Source: an uncultured Paracoccaceae bacterium | Lineage (GTDB): Bacteria > Pseudomonadota > Alphaproteobacteria > Rhodobacterales > Rhodobacteraceae | DNA length: 64,000 bases | Assembly (NCBI GenBank): GCA_951812305.1 | Contig: CATOSB010000011.1 | Span: 1 to 64,000 of the forward strand | Reading direction: 5' to 3' | The notes under the pieces: generated by a model | What the model was told of the DNA's origin: nothing | Databases searched by the model: none | Seen by the model: the letters and a program-made list of their open reading frames with translations, nothing else | Translations under genes and position numbers: made by a program | Shown: piece by piece, positions 52,558-60,970 of the stretch | Layout of the letters: the number at the start of each line of letters is the position of its first letter | Numbering within the stretch: position 1 is the stretch's first letter

Positions 52558-52686
52558 TGGCCTGAAACGGGCATTCGAATTGCTTCCAGGACGTTTCGGG
52601 CTTTGCCCGAAAGTCGTTGAAAACAATCCGACGAACCGGGGGACCAGCCCCCCGGACCCCCCGAAGTATTTATGGCCAGATGAAGG
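52558..52686. repeat. Bipartite intergenic repeat, copy 2
   Basis: This block repeats the two parts seen at 42782-42875 (GGCCTGAAACGGGCATTCGA and CAATCCGACGAACCGGGGGA) with 36 bases between them that include the small hairpin TTTCGGGC-TTT-GCCCGAAA. The stem GGGGG-ACCA-GCCCCC and the following GAAGTATTTATGG resemble the recurrent intergenic stem-loops of Rhodobacteraceae. It lies downstream of the CoA synthetase gene. The rest of 52528-52829 shows no gene. Confidence 0.55.
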
Positions 52687-52829
52687 AGCTTGGGCGTTTG
52701 GCGTGAAAGTCGGTTCAGGGTCAACTCGTCACCGACACATGTGTGAATTGACCGGCCCAATTCGCGGCGCTTAGTCTCTGACAGTCTCACAACCCAACGT
52801 GTGGGGCAGAAAGCAACTCCGCGAAGGGG

Positions 52830-53975
52830 ATGGCTTTGGCCTTTCAGACCGATGCTGAAATTATCGCCGATACGGTCGGCAAACGGGATCCGTCATTTCA
52901 ATCCGTGGATGCGCGGGCGCTCTCGCGCCACCTGTCGGAAATGCGTAAACTTGCCGCCGGCACGTCGCGTGACCGCTTTCTTCTGGCGGCGATGAAACTG
53001 ATGGCGCTCGCTGGCAATGCTCACAGCCGGTTGATCCCGAATGCCGCAATTTCGGTGCTGCCTTTGCGGATCGTGGCGCTTGGAGAGGGCTGGCAGATCA
53101 CTCAGGGTCAGGTGACGGGCGCATTGGCCGGAATTGGCGATCTGACCATGCCTGAGATAGAGAAAAGGCTGGCGCCATATCTGGCGGGCCCCGCGTCCCG
53201 CAGGCGGGTAATTGGCGGAGCCATGCTTGCATGGCCCCCGACATTGACGGCAATTGGGGCATTTCAGGGCGACGTCTGCGTTTATGAGTTAAAAGATCGC
53301 CATGAAACCAAGCAACAGCTGACAGTTTCGAGCACGCAACTGGCACCGGCGCCGAAATTTTATCCGCCGCCAGAGCAGGGATTTCGCGTGCCCGAAACGG
53401 ACCCACATACGCCAATCGATGCAGGCACGGCCGGTTTTCTTCAAATCAGGCTTCGCAGCTTTTCAGATGCCGACGATCCCGATCTCGATCGTAAGGTTGA
53501 GCGGGCCGCAGACCTGGTCTTCGCGCAACGCGCGGGCGTTTTCATCGACTGTCGCGGCAATCCCGGTGGGTCATTCCTGCGCGCATTGCCACTGCTTGAG
53601 GCGCTGAAATCGGATTGGCTCGGGTCACGATGCGCTGTTCTTGTCGACAAGTTCACCTTTTCGGCGGCTATCGTTTTCGTGGCGCTTCTATCCTATCACC
53701 TGAAAGATCGCGTGCGGGTGTTTGGGGAACCGATGGGTGACGATCTGGAATTTTGGGCGGAAGGCGGAACGATCAACCTGCCACAAAGCGGGGCACAACT
53801 TCGCTATTCCGATGGCTACCACGACTGGTATGGCGGCGATCCGCATTGGCGCGCACCCCAGGAGCTTGCGCGATATATGGTTCCGGCGGGAGAAATTGAA
53901 ATTACGTCCGGCGCGTTTCACGCCAACGGCCCGCGCGGTGCGGCGGTTGATTGGCTGAGAGGTCGCGGTTCCTGA
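52830..53975 (+). CDS. S41 family peptidase-like protein
   Basis: This 381-residue protein has the C-terminal-processing-peptidase-type catalytic region: GFLQIRLRSFSDADDP, GVFIDCRGNPGGSFLRALPL and CAVLVDKFTFSAAIVFVALL, where the Ser of TFSAA is in the nucleophile position. No PDZ domain or signal peptide is obvious. The chosen ATG at 52830 is directly preceded by GAAGGGG, closer than ideal, so the start is not certain. Positions 53976-54251 downstream show no gene. Confidence 0.75.
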   Translation: MALAFQTDAEIIADTVGKRDPSFQSVDARALSRHLSEMRKLAAGTSRDRFLLAAMKLMALAGNAHSRLIPNAAISVLPLRIVALGEGWQITQGQVTGALAGIGDLTMPEIEKRLAPYLAGPASRRRVIGGAMLAWPPTLTAIGAFQGDVCVYELKDRHETKQQLTVSSTQLAPAPKFYPPPEQGFRVPETDPHTPIDAGTAGFLQIRLRSFSDADDPDLDRKVERAADLVFAQRAGVFIDCRGNPGGSFLRALPLLEALKSDWLGSRCAVLVDKFTFSAAIVFVALLSYHLKDRVRVFGEPMGDDLEFWAEGGTINLPQSGAQLRYSDGYHDWYGGDPHWRAPQELARYMVPAGEIEITSGAFHANGPRGAAVDWLRGRGS

Positions 53976-54251
53976 TGGGGTGCGTTGAACAACTGGCCTG
54001 AAGCTGACTTTTACTCACGTCCCCACCAAACCACCTTGTTGGCGGCCATTGCCTGCCCGTGGGATGGCGATGCAACATCTTAATGTTGCGCTTTATGCCA
54101 GCCAAGTCCGTACGAATTCAAAGGATTGCACTGCCCTCATCAAATCGCCAGCCCGTGGGGACGGGCAGGCGATGGCCGGGGCGCTTTGCGCTGTTAACCC
54201 GGCTGGGGTGGCAGGTCTGAATGGCAGCTTCAGGCCAAGAGCGACGACCAT

Positions 54252-55022
54252 TCACCGAAACTTTGGCGGCCGTTTCTCCAGAAATGCGCGCAGGCCCTCT
54301 TTCGCGCCGTCCGTAGTTTGCGACATTGCGGCGGCAAGGCTTTCGGTGAACAGACCATCACCGCGCGCCATATCGCCGATGCGCGTGATCGACTGGATCA
54401 TCAGGTAATTTGAGAATGGTGCGTTGTCGGCGATCTGGCGGGCGAGTATGCGCGCCAAAGGCAGGGCCTCGCCCTCTGCAACGGCATAGTGCGTAAGGCC
54501 AAGTCGCACGCCGTCTTCGGCACCGTATTTGCGCCCTGTCAGCATCATTTCACGCATCCGGTCAGGGCCAATCAGCCGCCCGACGCGCACCGTCGCGCCG
54601 CCGCCGACAAAAATGCCCCTACGCCCCTCGGGCAGTTGGAAGACAACCGAAGGTTCGGCAATACGCACATGGGTTGAGGCGGCGATTTCGAGGCCCCCGC
54701 CAATCACCGCGCCGGTCATGGCGGAAATCACCGGCAGGCCACCATATTCAATCAACTCGGACACGCGGTGCCAGTTGCGCGAATGATAGACGCCCTCAAT
54801 CGGTTCGCGATGTTCATGTTCCGCCAGATCGAGGCCGGAACAGAAATGCCCGCCGGCGCCAGTCAGGATCACGGCATTCACGTCATCCGGCGGGGCAGAG
54901 AAAAAGGTATCCAGCTCGGCGACCAGCGCATCATTCATCGCATTCCGCTTTTCTGGGCGGTCAAAGATGATCGTGGCGATGTCGCCATCGATTTCGACGC
55001 GCGTTACCGGCTTCTTCGCCAT
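54252..55022 (-). CDS. Enoyl-CoA hydratase/isomerase family protein
   Basis: This protein has 256 residues from the ATG at 55022. Crotonase motifs are TIIFDRPEKRNAMND, GGHFCSGLDLAEHEH (oxyanion hole), MTGAVIGGGLEIA and VFQLPEGRRGIFVGGGATVR, which holds one Glu of the family. It would hydrate, or hydrate and cleave, an enoyl-CoA such as a feruloyl-CoA-like thioester. It is divergent from the amidohydrolase operon, with the third putative operator between them. Confidence 0.9.
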   Translation of the reverse strand: MAKKPVTRVEIDGDIATIIFDRPEKRNAMNDALVAELDTFFSAPPDDVNAVILTGAGGHFCSGLDLAEHEHREPIEGVYHSRNWHRVSELIEYGGLPVISAMTGAVIGGGLEIAASTHVRIAEPSVVFQLPEGRRGIFVGGGATVRVGRLIGPDRMREMMLTGRKYGAEDGVRLGLTHYAVAEGEALPLARILARQIADNAPFSNYLMIQSITRIGDMARGDGLFTESLAAAMSQTTDGAKEGLRAFLEKRPPKFR

Positions 55023-55050
55023 CGGTCGTCCTTCATTCGGTTTGCCGGTG

Positions 55051-55071
55051 ATTGTTTTACGGTATAACAAT
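55051..55071. promoter_or_regulatory. Putative MarR-type operator between enoyl-CoA hydratase and amidohydrolase genes
   Basis: TGTTTTACGGTATAACA (55053-55069) is an almost perfect dyad with ATTGTT/AACAAT arms. It differs from the marR site at two of 17 positions. It lies in the 95-bp divergent gap and could control both directions. Confidence 0.65.
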
Positions 55072-55117
55072 TCTGCTGTATAGCAGTTTCAAGTCAATTC
55101 CGTCGGAAGGGTATGTC

Positions 55118-56005
55118 ATGGTCGATTTTGCAAAGGTCAAAGCGATTGATTTTCACACCCATGCCGAAGAGCCATGCAACCATAAGCGCGATGATGGTTA
55201 CAACGAGTTTCAGGCCGGAATGGCGGCCTATTTCCGAAACCCGGCGGGGGCAGATGGGATGTTGCCGACGGTGCAGGACACGGCCGCGTATTATCGCGAA
55301 CGCAACATCGCGGCGGTGATCTTCCCGGTGGATGCCGAGCGCGAAACTGGGTTTCGGCGGTATTCGAATGAGAAAGTGGCCGAACTCGCCGCCGAGAATG
55401 ACGATATTCTGATCCCCTTTGCCTCAGTCGATCCCCACAAGGGCAAGGCCGGTGCGCGGGAAGTGCGGCGGCTCGCCCGCGATTTCGGCGTTCGCGGGTT
55501 CAAGTTCCACCCGACCATGCAAGGGTTTTTCCCGAATGATCGCGAGGCTTGCTACACGGTGCTGGAGGCCTGCGCCGAAGAGGGTGTGATCACGCTGTTT
55601 CACACCGGACAAACTGGCGTTGGGTCGGGGATGCGCGGCGGTATGGGAATGCGGCTGAAATATTCTAATCCGATGCATCTGGACGATGTGGCCGTCGACT
55701 TCCCCGACATGCTGATCATCCTCGCCCATCCCAGCTTTCCTTGGACGGAGGAGGGTCTGGCCGTCGCCCAGCATAAACCAAACGTCTATTACGACATGTC
55801 TGGCTGGTCTCCGAAATACTTCCCGGAAACCTTCATCCGCTACGCCAATTCGATTCTGAAGAAGAAGATGCTGTTCGGGTCTGACTGGCCTGCGATCACT
55901 CCGGATCGCTGGCTGGAGGACTTTGCAAATGCACCTTTCAAAGACGAGGTGCGCCCGCTTATCCTGAAAGAGAACGCTTTGAGGTTATTGGGAGAAACCG
56001 CGTGA
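55118..56005 (+). CDS. Amidohydrolase family 2 (COG2159-type metal-dependent hydrolase/decarboxylase)
   Basis: This protein has 295 residues from the ATG at 55118, with GGAAGGG upstream. It shows the TIM-barrel metal site: KAIDFHTHAEEP (HxH), RGFKFHPTMQGF, ITLFHTGQTG, ILAHPSFPW and MLFGSDWPAITP (the final Asp). Relatives hydrolyse or decarboxylate aromatic acids and related compounds. It is the first gene of an operon with the P450 and FAD monooxygenase, overlapping the P450 start by 4 bp. Confidence 0.88.
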   Translation: MVDFAKVKAIDFHTHAEEPCNHKRDDGYNEFQAGMAAYFRNPAGADGMLPTVQDTAAYYRERNIAAVIFPVDAERETGFRRYSNEKVAELAAENDDILIPFASVDPHKGKAGAREVRRLARDFGVRGFKFHPTMQGFFPNDREACYTVLEACAEEGVITLFHTGQTGVGSGMRGGMGMRLKYSNPMHLDDVAVDFPDMLIILAHPSFPWTEEGLAVAQHKPNVYYDMSGWSPKYFPETFIRYANSILKKKMLFGSDWPAITPDRWLEDFANAPFKDEVRPLILKENALRLLGETA

Positions 56006-57183
56006 TGGCCGATCTTGCGCCGCTGGACGAAACGATCACGCTGGATCGGCTCGACCGTGACCCGTTTCCTATCTATCGCCGTTTGCGTGCCGAGGCGCCG
56101 GTTATTCGCGTGAAAGCGGCTGGACGGACCTTTCTGACCAAGGCGGCGGATACGAAATTCGTCAAGGACAATCCGGGGCTGTTTAGTTCTGATGATCCCA
56201 ACACGCCGATGAAACGCGCCTTTAGGGCACATACGCTGATGCGCAAGGATGGCGAGGCACATCAGCGTGAACGCATGGCAATGGCGCCCGCGTTCAGCCC
56301 CAAGGTCATCACGCAGGATTGGATTCCGGCGTTCGAAAAAATCGCCGAGGAATATGTGTCCCGCCTGCCACGTGGCGAAGTTGTCGATCTGTTCCCGGCC
56401 TTGGCCGGACCCTACGCGGCGCGGACGCTGGCGGTATTGCTGGGTATCGAGGACGCCAGTGACGAAGAGATGCAAAGGTGGTCGCAGCACCTGATCGACG
56501 GCGCGGGGAATTTCGGTTGGCGGGATGAGCCGTTTGAGCGCACCGACCGCGCCAATGACGAAATGGATGCGCTGTTCGACCGGCTTCAGGATGTGCATCG
56601 TGCAAAACCGAACAACTCTGCCCTGTCCGTCATGGTCAATGCTGACGACCCGATCCCGCAAAGCCAGATCTATTCCAACATCAAGATCGCAATCGGCGGC
56701 GGCATCAATGAGCCGCGCGATGCGTTGAACACCATTCTTTTCGGATTGCTGACGAATCCCGATCAGTTGGACGAGGTCAGGGGCAATGATGATTGGGACA
56801 AGGCGTTTGAAGAGGGTGTGCGATGGGTCGCGCCGATATCGGTCAGTTCGCGGCTGGTGACGGAAGACACCGAGATCAGGGGCTGCGCGGTTCCCAAGGG
56901 CGACACGGTCATGACCATTCAAGCCAGTGCGAACCGGGACGAAGACCTCTATGAGCGTGGCGAGGAGTTCATTGTATATCGGGACAAGAACCCGCATCAG
57001 TCCTTCGGCAATGGCCCGCATTTTTGTCAGGGCACTCATGTGGCGCGGCGTTCGGTTGGGCGGGTGATGTTGCCGCTGTTGTTTGACCGCTTCCCAAACA
57101 TGTCGCTGCCTGATCCGGACGCGGTTATCTGGCGCGGCTTTGGCTTTCGCGGACCCGTTAATCTGCCGGTTCTGTTGCAGTGA
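56002..57183 (+). CDS. Cytochrome P450 with atypical I-helix
   Basis: This 393-residue protein has the heme loop FGNGPHFCQGTHVARR, with the axial Cys, and the ExxR motif in EEGVRWVAPISVSSR. In the I-helix, the usual (A/G)Gx(D/E)T is replaced by IAIGGGINEPRDALN, so the oxygen-activating Thr is Pro. That suggests an unusual proton delivery or substrate-assisted chemistry. It needs electrons from a ferredoxin system that is not encoded nearby. It is in an operon between the amidohydrolase and the FAD monooxygenase (overlaps of 4 bp on both sides). Confidence 0.9.
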   Translation: MMADLAPLDETITLDRLDRDPFPIYRRLRAEAPVIRVKAAGRTFLTKAADTKFVKDNPGLFSSDDPNTPMKRAFRAHTLMRKDGEAHQRERMAMAPAFSPKVITQDWIPAFEKIAEEYVSRLPRGEVVDLFPALAGPYAARTLAVLLGIEDASDEEMQRWSQHLIDGAGNFGWRDEPFERTDRANDEMDALFDRLQDVHRAKPNNSALSVMVNADDPIPQSQIYSNIKIAIGGGINEPRDALNTILFGLLTNPDQLDEVRGNDDWDKAFEEGVRWVAPISVSSRLVTEDTEIRGCAVPKGDTVMTIQASANRDEDLYERGEEFIVYRDKNPHQSFGNGPHFCQGTHVARRSVGRVMLPLLFDRFPNMSLPDPDAVIWRGFGFRGPVNLPVLLQ

Positions 57184-57803
57184 CGGATGCGCCAGTGGTT
57201 TTGATCGCTGGTGGCGGCATCGGCGGCCTGACGCTGGCCCTGACCCTGCATCAGATCGGCGTTCCGTGCCGGGTCTTTGAGGCGAATACCGAGATGAAAC
57301 CGCTGGGTGTCGGGATCAACCTGCAACCCAACGCGGTGCGCGAGTTATTCGATCTGGGGTTCACGGAACGGCAGTTGGACTGCGCAGGCGTACCCGCGAA
57401 AGAATGGGCGCTGGTGGGGCTGAACGGCAAAGACGTCTATTCCGAGCCAAGGGGCACGCTCGCCGGGTACAACTGGCCGCAATACGCCATGCACCGCGGC
57501 AAGTTTCATATGTTGCTTTATGACGAGTTATGCGCACGGGCTGGGGCGGATGTCGTGGAGCTTGGTGCGCGGGTGACGCGGTATACGCAGGCGGAAAATG
57601 AAGTGACGGCGCATGTAACCCGCGCGGACGGTTCCATGGAGGAAATTGGCGGCGCGTTGCTTTTCGGCGCCGATGGAATTCATTCAACAATCCGCGCCCA
57701 GATGCACCCCAACCAGCCGCCGATCCACTGGGGCGGCACGGTCATGTGGCGCGGGACGGTGCGCGCCAAACCATTGCGCACCGGATCGTCGATGGTGGGG
57801 CTA
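57180..57803 (+). pseudogene. FAD-dependent monooxygenase, N-terminal part
   Basis: The gene starts at GTG 57180, overlapping the P450 stop. The N-terminal FAD-binding motif VLIAGGGIGGLTLALTLHQI and GVGINLQPNAVRELFDLGF fit salicylate-hydroxylase-like flavin monooxygenases. It is cut at MVGL by IS630 type b at a CTAG site. Joined to 59043-59699 it gives 426 residues without other damage. Confidence 0.92.
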
Positions 57804-57879
57804 GTCCCTCGCTTCGCATGATTTGACGTTGTGATATTTTTCTGAATCACTCTGCTATAGATTTTGGGAGGGTATTGAG

Positions 57880-58371
57880 ATGTCAAAATGTGGTCGTGCT
57901 GTGAAGTATGTTGTTCGACTGAATGCTGGTGAGCGGTTGCAGCTTGAGGATATGATCCGCACGGGTCGGCAGGCGGCGTATCGACTGCTCAAGGCGCGGA
58001 TATTGCTCAAGGCAGATGTATCTTCAGACAGTGGCGGCTGGGATGACGAGCGGATTGCAGAAGCTTTGGAGACCAGTGTTTCCACAGTATTCCGTACCCG
58101 CCGCCAGGTTGTGGAAGAAGGCCTTGAGGCGGCTCTGGGTCGCAAAAAGCAGAAGACCCCGTCCACGCCAGCAATCTTTGATGGAACCGCTGAGGCGAAG
58201 CTCATTGCGTTGGCCTGTTCGGAACCACCGGAGGGTCACGCGCGCTGGTCTTTGCGTCTTCTGGAAACGCGCGTGGTCGAATTGGGCATCGTTGAAGCAG
58301 CCAGCGACAGCACGATCCATCGGGTGCTCAAAAAAACGCGCTCAAACCGCACAAGAGCCGCTATTGGGTGA
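57880..58371 (+). CDS. IS630 family transposase type b, N-terminal frame (copy 2)
   Basis: This 163-residue helix-turn-helix frame is identical in translation to 7322-7813. The seven-A slip site is at about 58330-58336. Confidence 0.86.
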   Translation: MSKCGRAVKYVVRLNAGERLQLEDMIRTGRQAAYRLLKARILLKADVSSDSGGWDDERIAEALETSVSTVFRTRRQVVEEGLEAALGRKKQKTPSTPAIFDGTAEAKLIALACSEPPEGHARWSLRLLETRVVELGIVEAASDSTIHRVLKKTRSNRTRAAIG

Positions 58372-59030
58372 TCCCTCCGAAAGCCAATGCAGGTTTTGTT
58401 GCTGCGATGGAAGATGTGCTGGAAGTCTACACGCGCCCCTATGATCCGGCCCGCCCGCTGGTTTGCCTTGACGAGACCAGCAAGCAGCTGACCTTTGAGA
58501 CCCGTACGCCGATCCCAATCCGGCCGGGGCGCGAAGCCCGTTTCGACTATGAATACGAGCGCGCGGGTGTGGCCAGCCTGTTCATGTTGTTTGCCCCGCT
58601 TGAAGGCTGGCGCCATGTTGCCGTTCGAGACCGCCGAACCGCCATCGATTTTGCCCACATTCTCAAGGACCTCGCCGACACCCACTTCCCCAAGGCTGAC
58701 CGGATTACACTGGTTCAGGACAATCTCAACACCCACAACCCGGCGTCGTTATACAAGGCCTTTCCACCTGATGAAGCCCGTCGCATTGTCGAACGGTTTG
58801 AGTGGCACTTCACGCCCAAACACGGCTCCTGGCTCAACATCGCAGAATGTGAACTCAGCACACTTGCGCGTCAATGTCTCGACCGCCGCATTCCTGATCG
58901 CAACACCTTGGCCAATGAAGCAAAGGCATGGGAAACCGAGCGAAACACCGCATCCGCAAAGGTGACATGGCGATTCTCAACTAAAGACGCACGCATCAAA
59001 CTTGCTCACCTTTACCCGCAAATCGGATGA
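58368..59030 (+). CDS. IS630 family transposase type b, catalytic frame (copy 2)
   Basis: This DDE frame is identical in translation to 6663-7325. It starts at GTG overlapping the first frame, but is open upstream to the slip site, so a fused product is likely. Confidence 0.86.
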   Translation: MIPPKANAGFVAAMEDVLEVYTRPYDPARPLVCLDETSKQLTFETRTPIPIRPGREARFDYEYERAGVASLFMLFAPLEGWRHVAVRDRRTAIDFAHILKDLADTHFPKADRITLVQDNLNTHNPASLYKAFPPDEARRIVERFEWHFTPKHGSWLNIAECELSTLARQCLDRRIPDRNTLANEAKAWETERNTASAKVTWRFSTKDARIKLAHLYPQIG

Positions 59031-59042
59031 ATCAAGGGACTA

Positions 59043-59699
59043 GGCACGCATTTGCACCGCTTTATCCAGTATCCGATTTCGCACGTGGATGCAGACGGCA
59101 TGGCGTTGATCAACTGGATCGCCGAAGTGACGGTCGACAATGTCGATGGCTGGCAAGAAGAAGGCTGGTTTCGCGCGGTGGAGATTGAGGACTTCATCCA
59201 TCATTTTGAAGGCTTTCGGTATGACTGGCTGGATGTGCCGGAAATGCTGGCGGACGCCGATTGCGCCTATGAAAACCCGATGATTGACCGGGATCCGGTG
59301 AGCACTTGGGTTGATAGGCGCGTTTCATTGATCGGTGATGCGGCGCACGCGATGTACCCAACAGGGTCGAACGGGGCCAGTCAGGCGATTGTCGATGTAC
59401 GCGTGATCGGGGCGGCGATGCTGGAGCGTGGCGTGACGCCGGATGCAATAAATGCCTATGATGCGAAGCTTTGCGGACCGATTTCGGAACTCGTTCTGCG
59501 CAATCGAGGCGCCGGGCCGTTCGGGTTGTTGAACCTGCTGGATGAACGATGTGGCGGCGTATTTGATGACATCGAGGATGTGCTGCCCGAGGCCGAGCGT
59601 CGCGACTTCATGGCCAAATACAAGGCGGCCGCCGGGTTTGCCATTGAAACACTGAATGCATCGCCGCCGACCATTTCCCGCAATCGCCGCATTCACTGA
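59043..59699 (+). pseudogene. FAD-dependent monooxygenase, C-terminal part
   Basis: The part resumes with GTHLHRFIQYPISHVDADGM and contains the second FAD motif RRVSLIGDAAHAMYPTGSNG (GD-x(6)-P). The region to RNRRIH completes the monooxygenase. The gap 59700-59809 to the next gene shows no other feature. Confidence 0.9.
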
Positions 59700-59809
59700 C
59701 CATTGGTTGAAGGTGTTTGCCCGCGCCTGTAGCAACCAATCATGATGTCCCTGTCACCCAATCGCGCCGAACGTCCTTTGCAGTTCATATTCGCCCGACG
59801 GCGTGACGC

Positions 59810-60874
59810 ATGATGAATAAATTGCGAATATTCCCAATAACTGGATTGTTTACGGCGGCTTTGATCGGCGGCGTAGTTGCGTTCATTTTGGGCGCGCCGA
59901 TGCCGTTTCTTCTGGGCGGGGTCGTGGGGTCTTTGTTGTTTGTCGGGCTGTACGAGCGTGGCAGCGCGCGGCATCTGCCGAAACTGAATCGCTATATCCG
60001 TATGTCCGCGATTGCCGCCGTGGGGGCGATGATGGGGGCGTCAGTTTCTGCCGACCTACTTGTTCAGTTGCCGCTGTTCTGGCTCTCCGCGCTCGCAATC
60101 CTTCCCTTTGTCATCATCGCACATTTCGGCGGCTATTGGATCATGCGTGGGCTTGGGCGTTATTCGACGGTGGATGCCTATTTCGCCTCGATGCCCGGTG
60201 GGTTGGTCGAAGCTGTCTTGCTTGGTGAAAAGGCCGGGGCAGATGTGCGTATTCTGACAATCCAGCACTTTATCCGAGTGCTGTCCATCGTGGCGGTCGT
60301 GCCGCTGTTGTTCTTCATTTTTACAGGCGAGGTCGTGGGTAGCGCAGCGGGCGAGAACCTGCAGTCTGGCGGTCGATATTCGGGTTCGGACGTAGCATTG
60401 ATCGTTGCGATCGCGGCAGTTGGGCTGTTGATAGGGCGGTTCATCAGGCTGCCCGCCTCGCATTTGCTTGGGCCGTTATTATTGGCAATTGTGCTGTCGG
60501 TTGGCGGCATTGTTTCGGTATCCGTGCCGCCCTGGATGCTGCACGGGGCACAGTATCTGGTGGGCGTGACGCTGGGCGCGCAATTTGCCGGGATCAATGG
60601 TGCGATGCTGCGCAAGGGATTCGGGCTGGGCGCGGTCACCGTTTCCTACATGCTGGTCTTGGGGCTCGGGTTCGGTTGGGTCCTGTCCCATTTTGTTCCG
60701 GCTAGCGTGCCTGCGATGTTTATCAGTTTCGCCGCAGGCGGGCTGACAGAGATGAGCCTGATTGCCCTGTCGCTGGATCTGAGCCCACTGACCGTCGCGA
60801 TTCACCATCTGATCCGCATCTTCCTGACAATCTGGGTCGGGAACGGGTTTTATCGACGTTATTTGCAGCGGTAG
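59810..60874 (+). CDS. AbrB family (duplicated membrane domain) protein
   Basis: This 354-residue protein has about ten membrane segments in two halves that repeat the motif PMPFLLGGVVGSLL / PASHLLGPLLLAIVLS, and MPGGLVEAVLLGEKAGADVR / FAAGGLTEMSLIALSLDLSP. This is the membrane AbrB/ammonia-monooxygenase-like family, which is not related to the DNA-binding AbrB. It probably transports a metabolite or regulates transport. It may belong to the same catabolic region. Confidence 0.88.
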   Translation: MMNKLRIFPITGLFTAALIGGVVAFILGAPMPFLLGGVVGSLLFVGLYERGSARHLPKLNRYIRMSAIAAVGAMMGASVSADLLVQLPLFWLSALAILPFVIIAHFGGYWIMRGLGRYSTVDAYFASMPGGLVEAVLLGEKAGADVRILTIQHFIRVLSIVAVVPLLFFIFTGEVVGSAAGENLQSGGRYSGSDVALIVAIAAVGLLIGRFIRLPASHLLGPLLLAIVLSVGGIVSVSVPPWMLHGAQYLVGVTLGAQFAGINGAMLRKGFGLGAVTVSYMLVLGLGFGWVLSHFVPASVPAMFISFAAGGLTEMSLIALSLDLSPLTVAIHHLIRIFLTIWVGNGFYRRYLQR

Positions 60875-60970
60875 AAAGAGTATGGCTTGGCCGTTGAATT
60901 CTGCTTGCACCCGTCGCCCAACAACAGAGCGAAGACACGCATCGACGGGCTGCGGCGCGGCGAACAAACG

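Larger units (their letters stand above)
57804..59040 (+). mobile_element. IS630-family element, type b, copy 2
   Basis: This 1,237-bp element has TA duplicated (57802-57803 and 59041-59042) at a CTAG target. It is the same element as 6653-7889, in reverse orientation. Confidence 0.95.
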
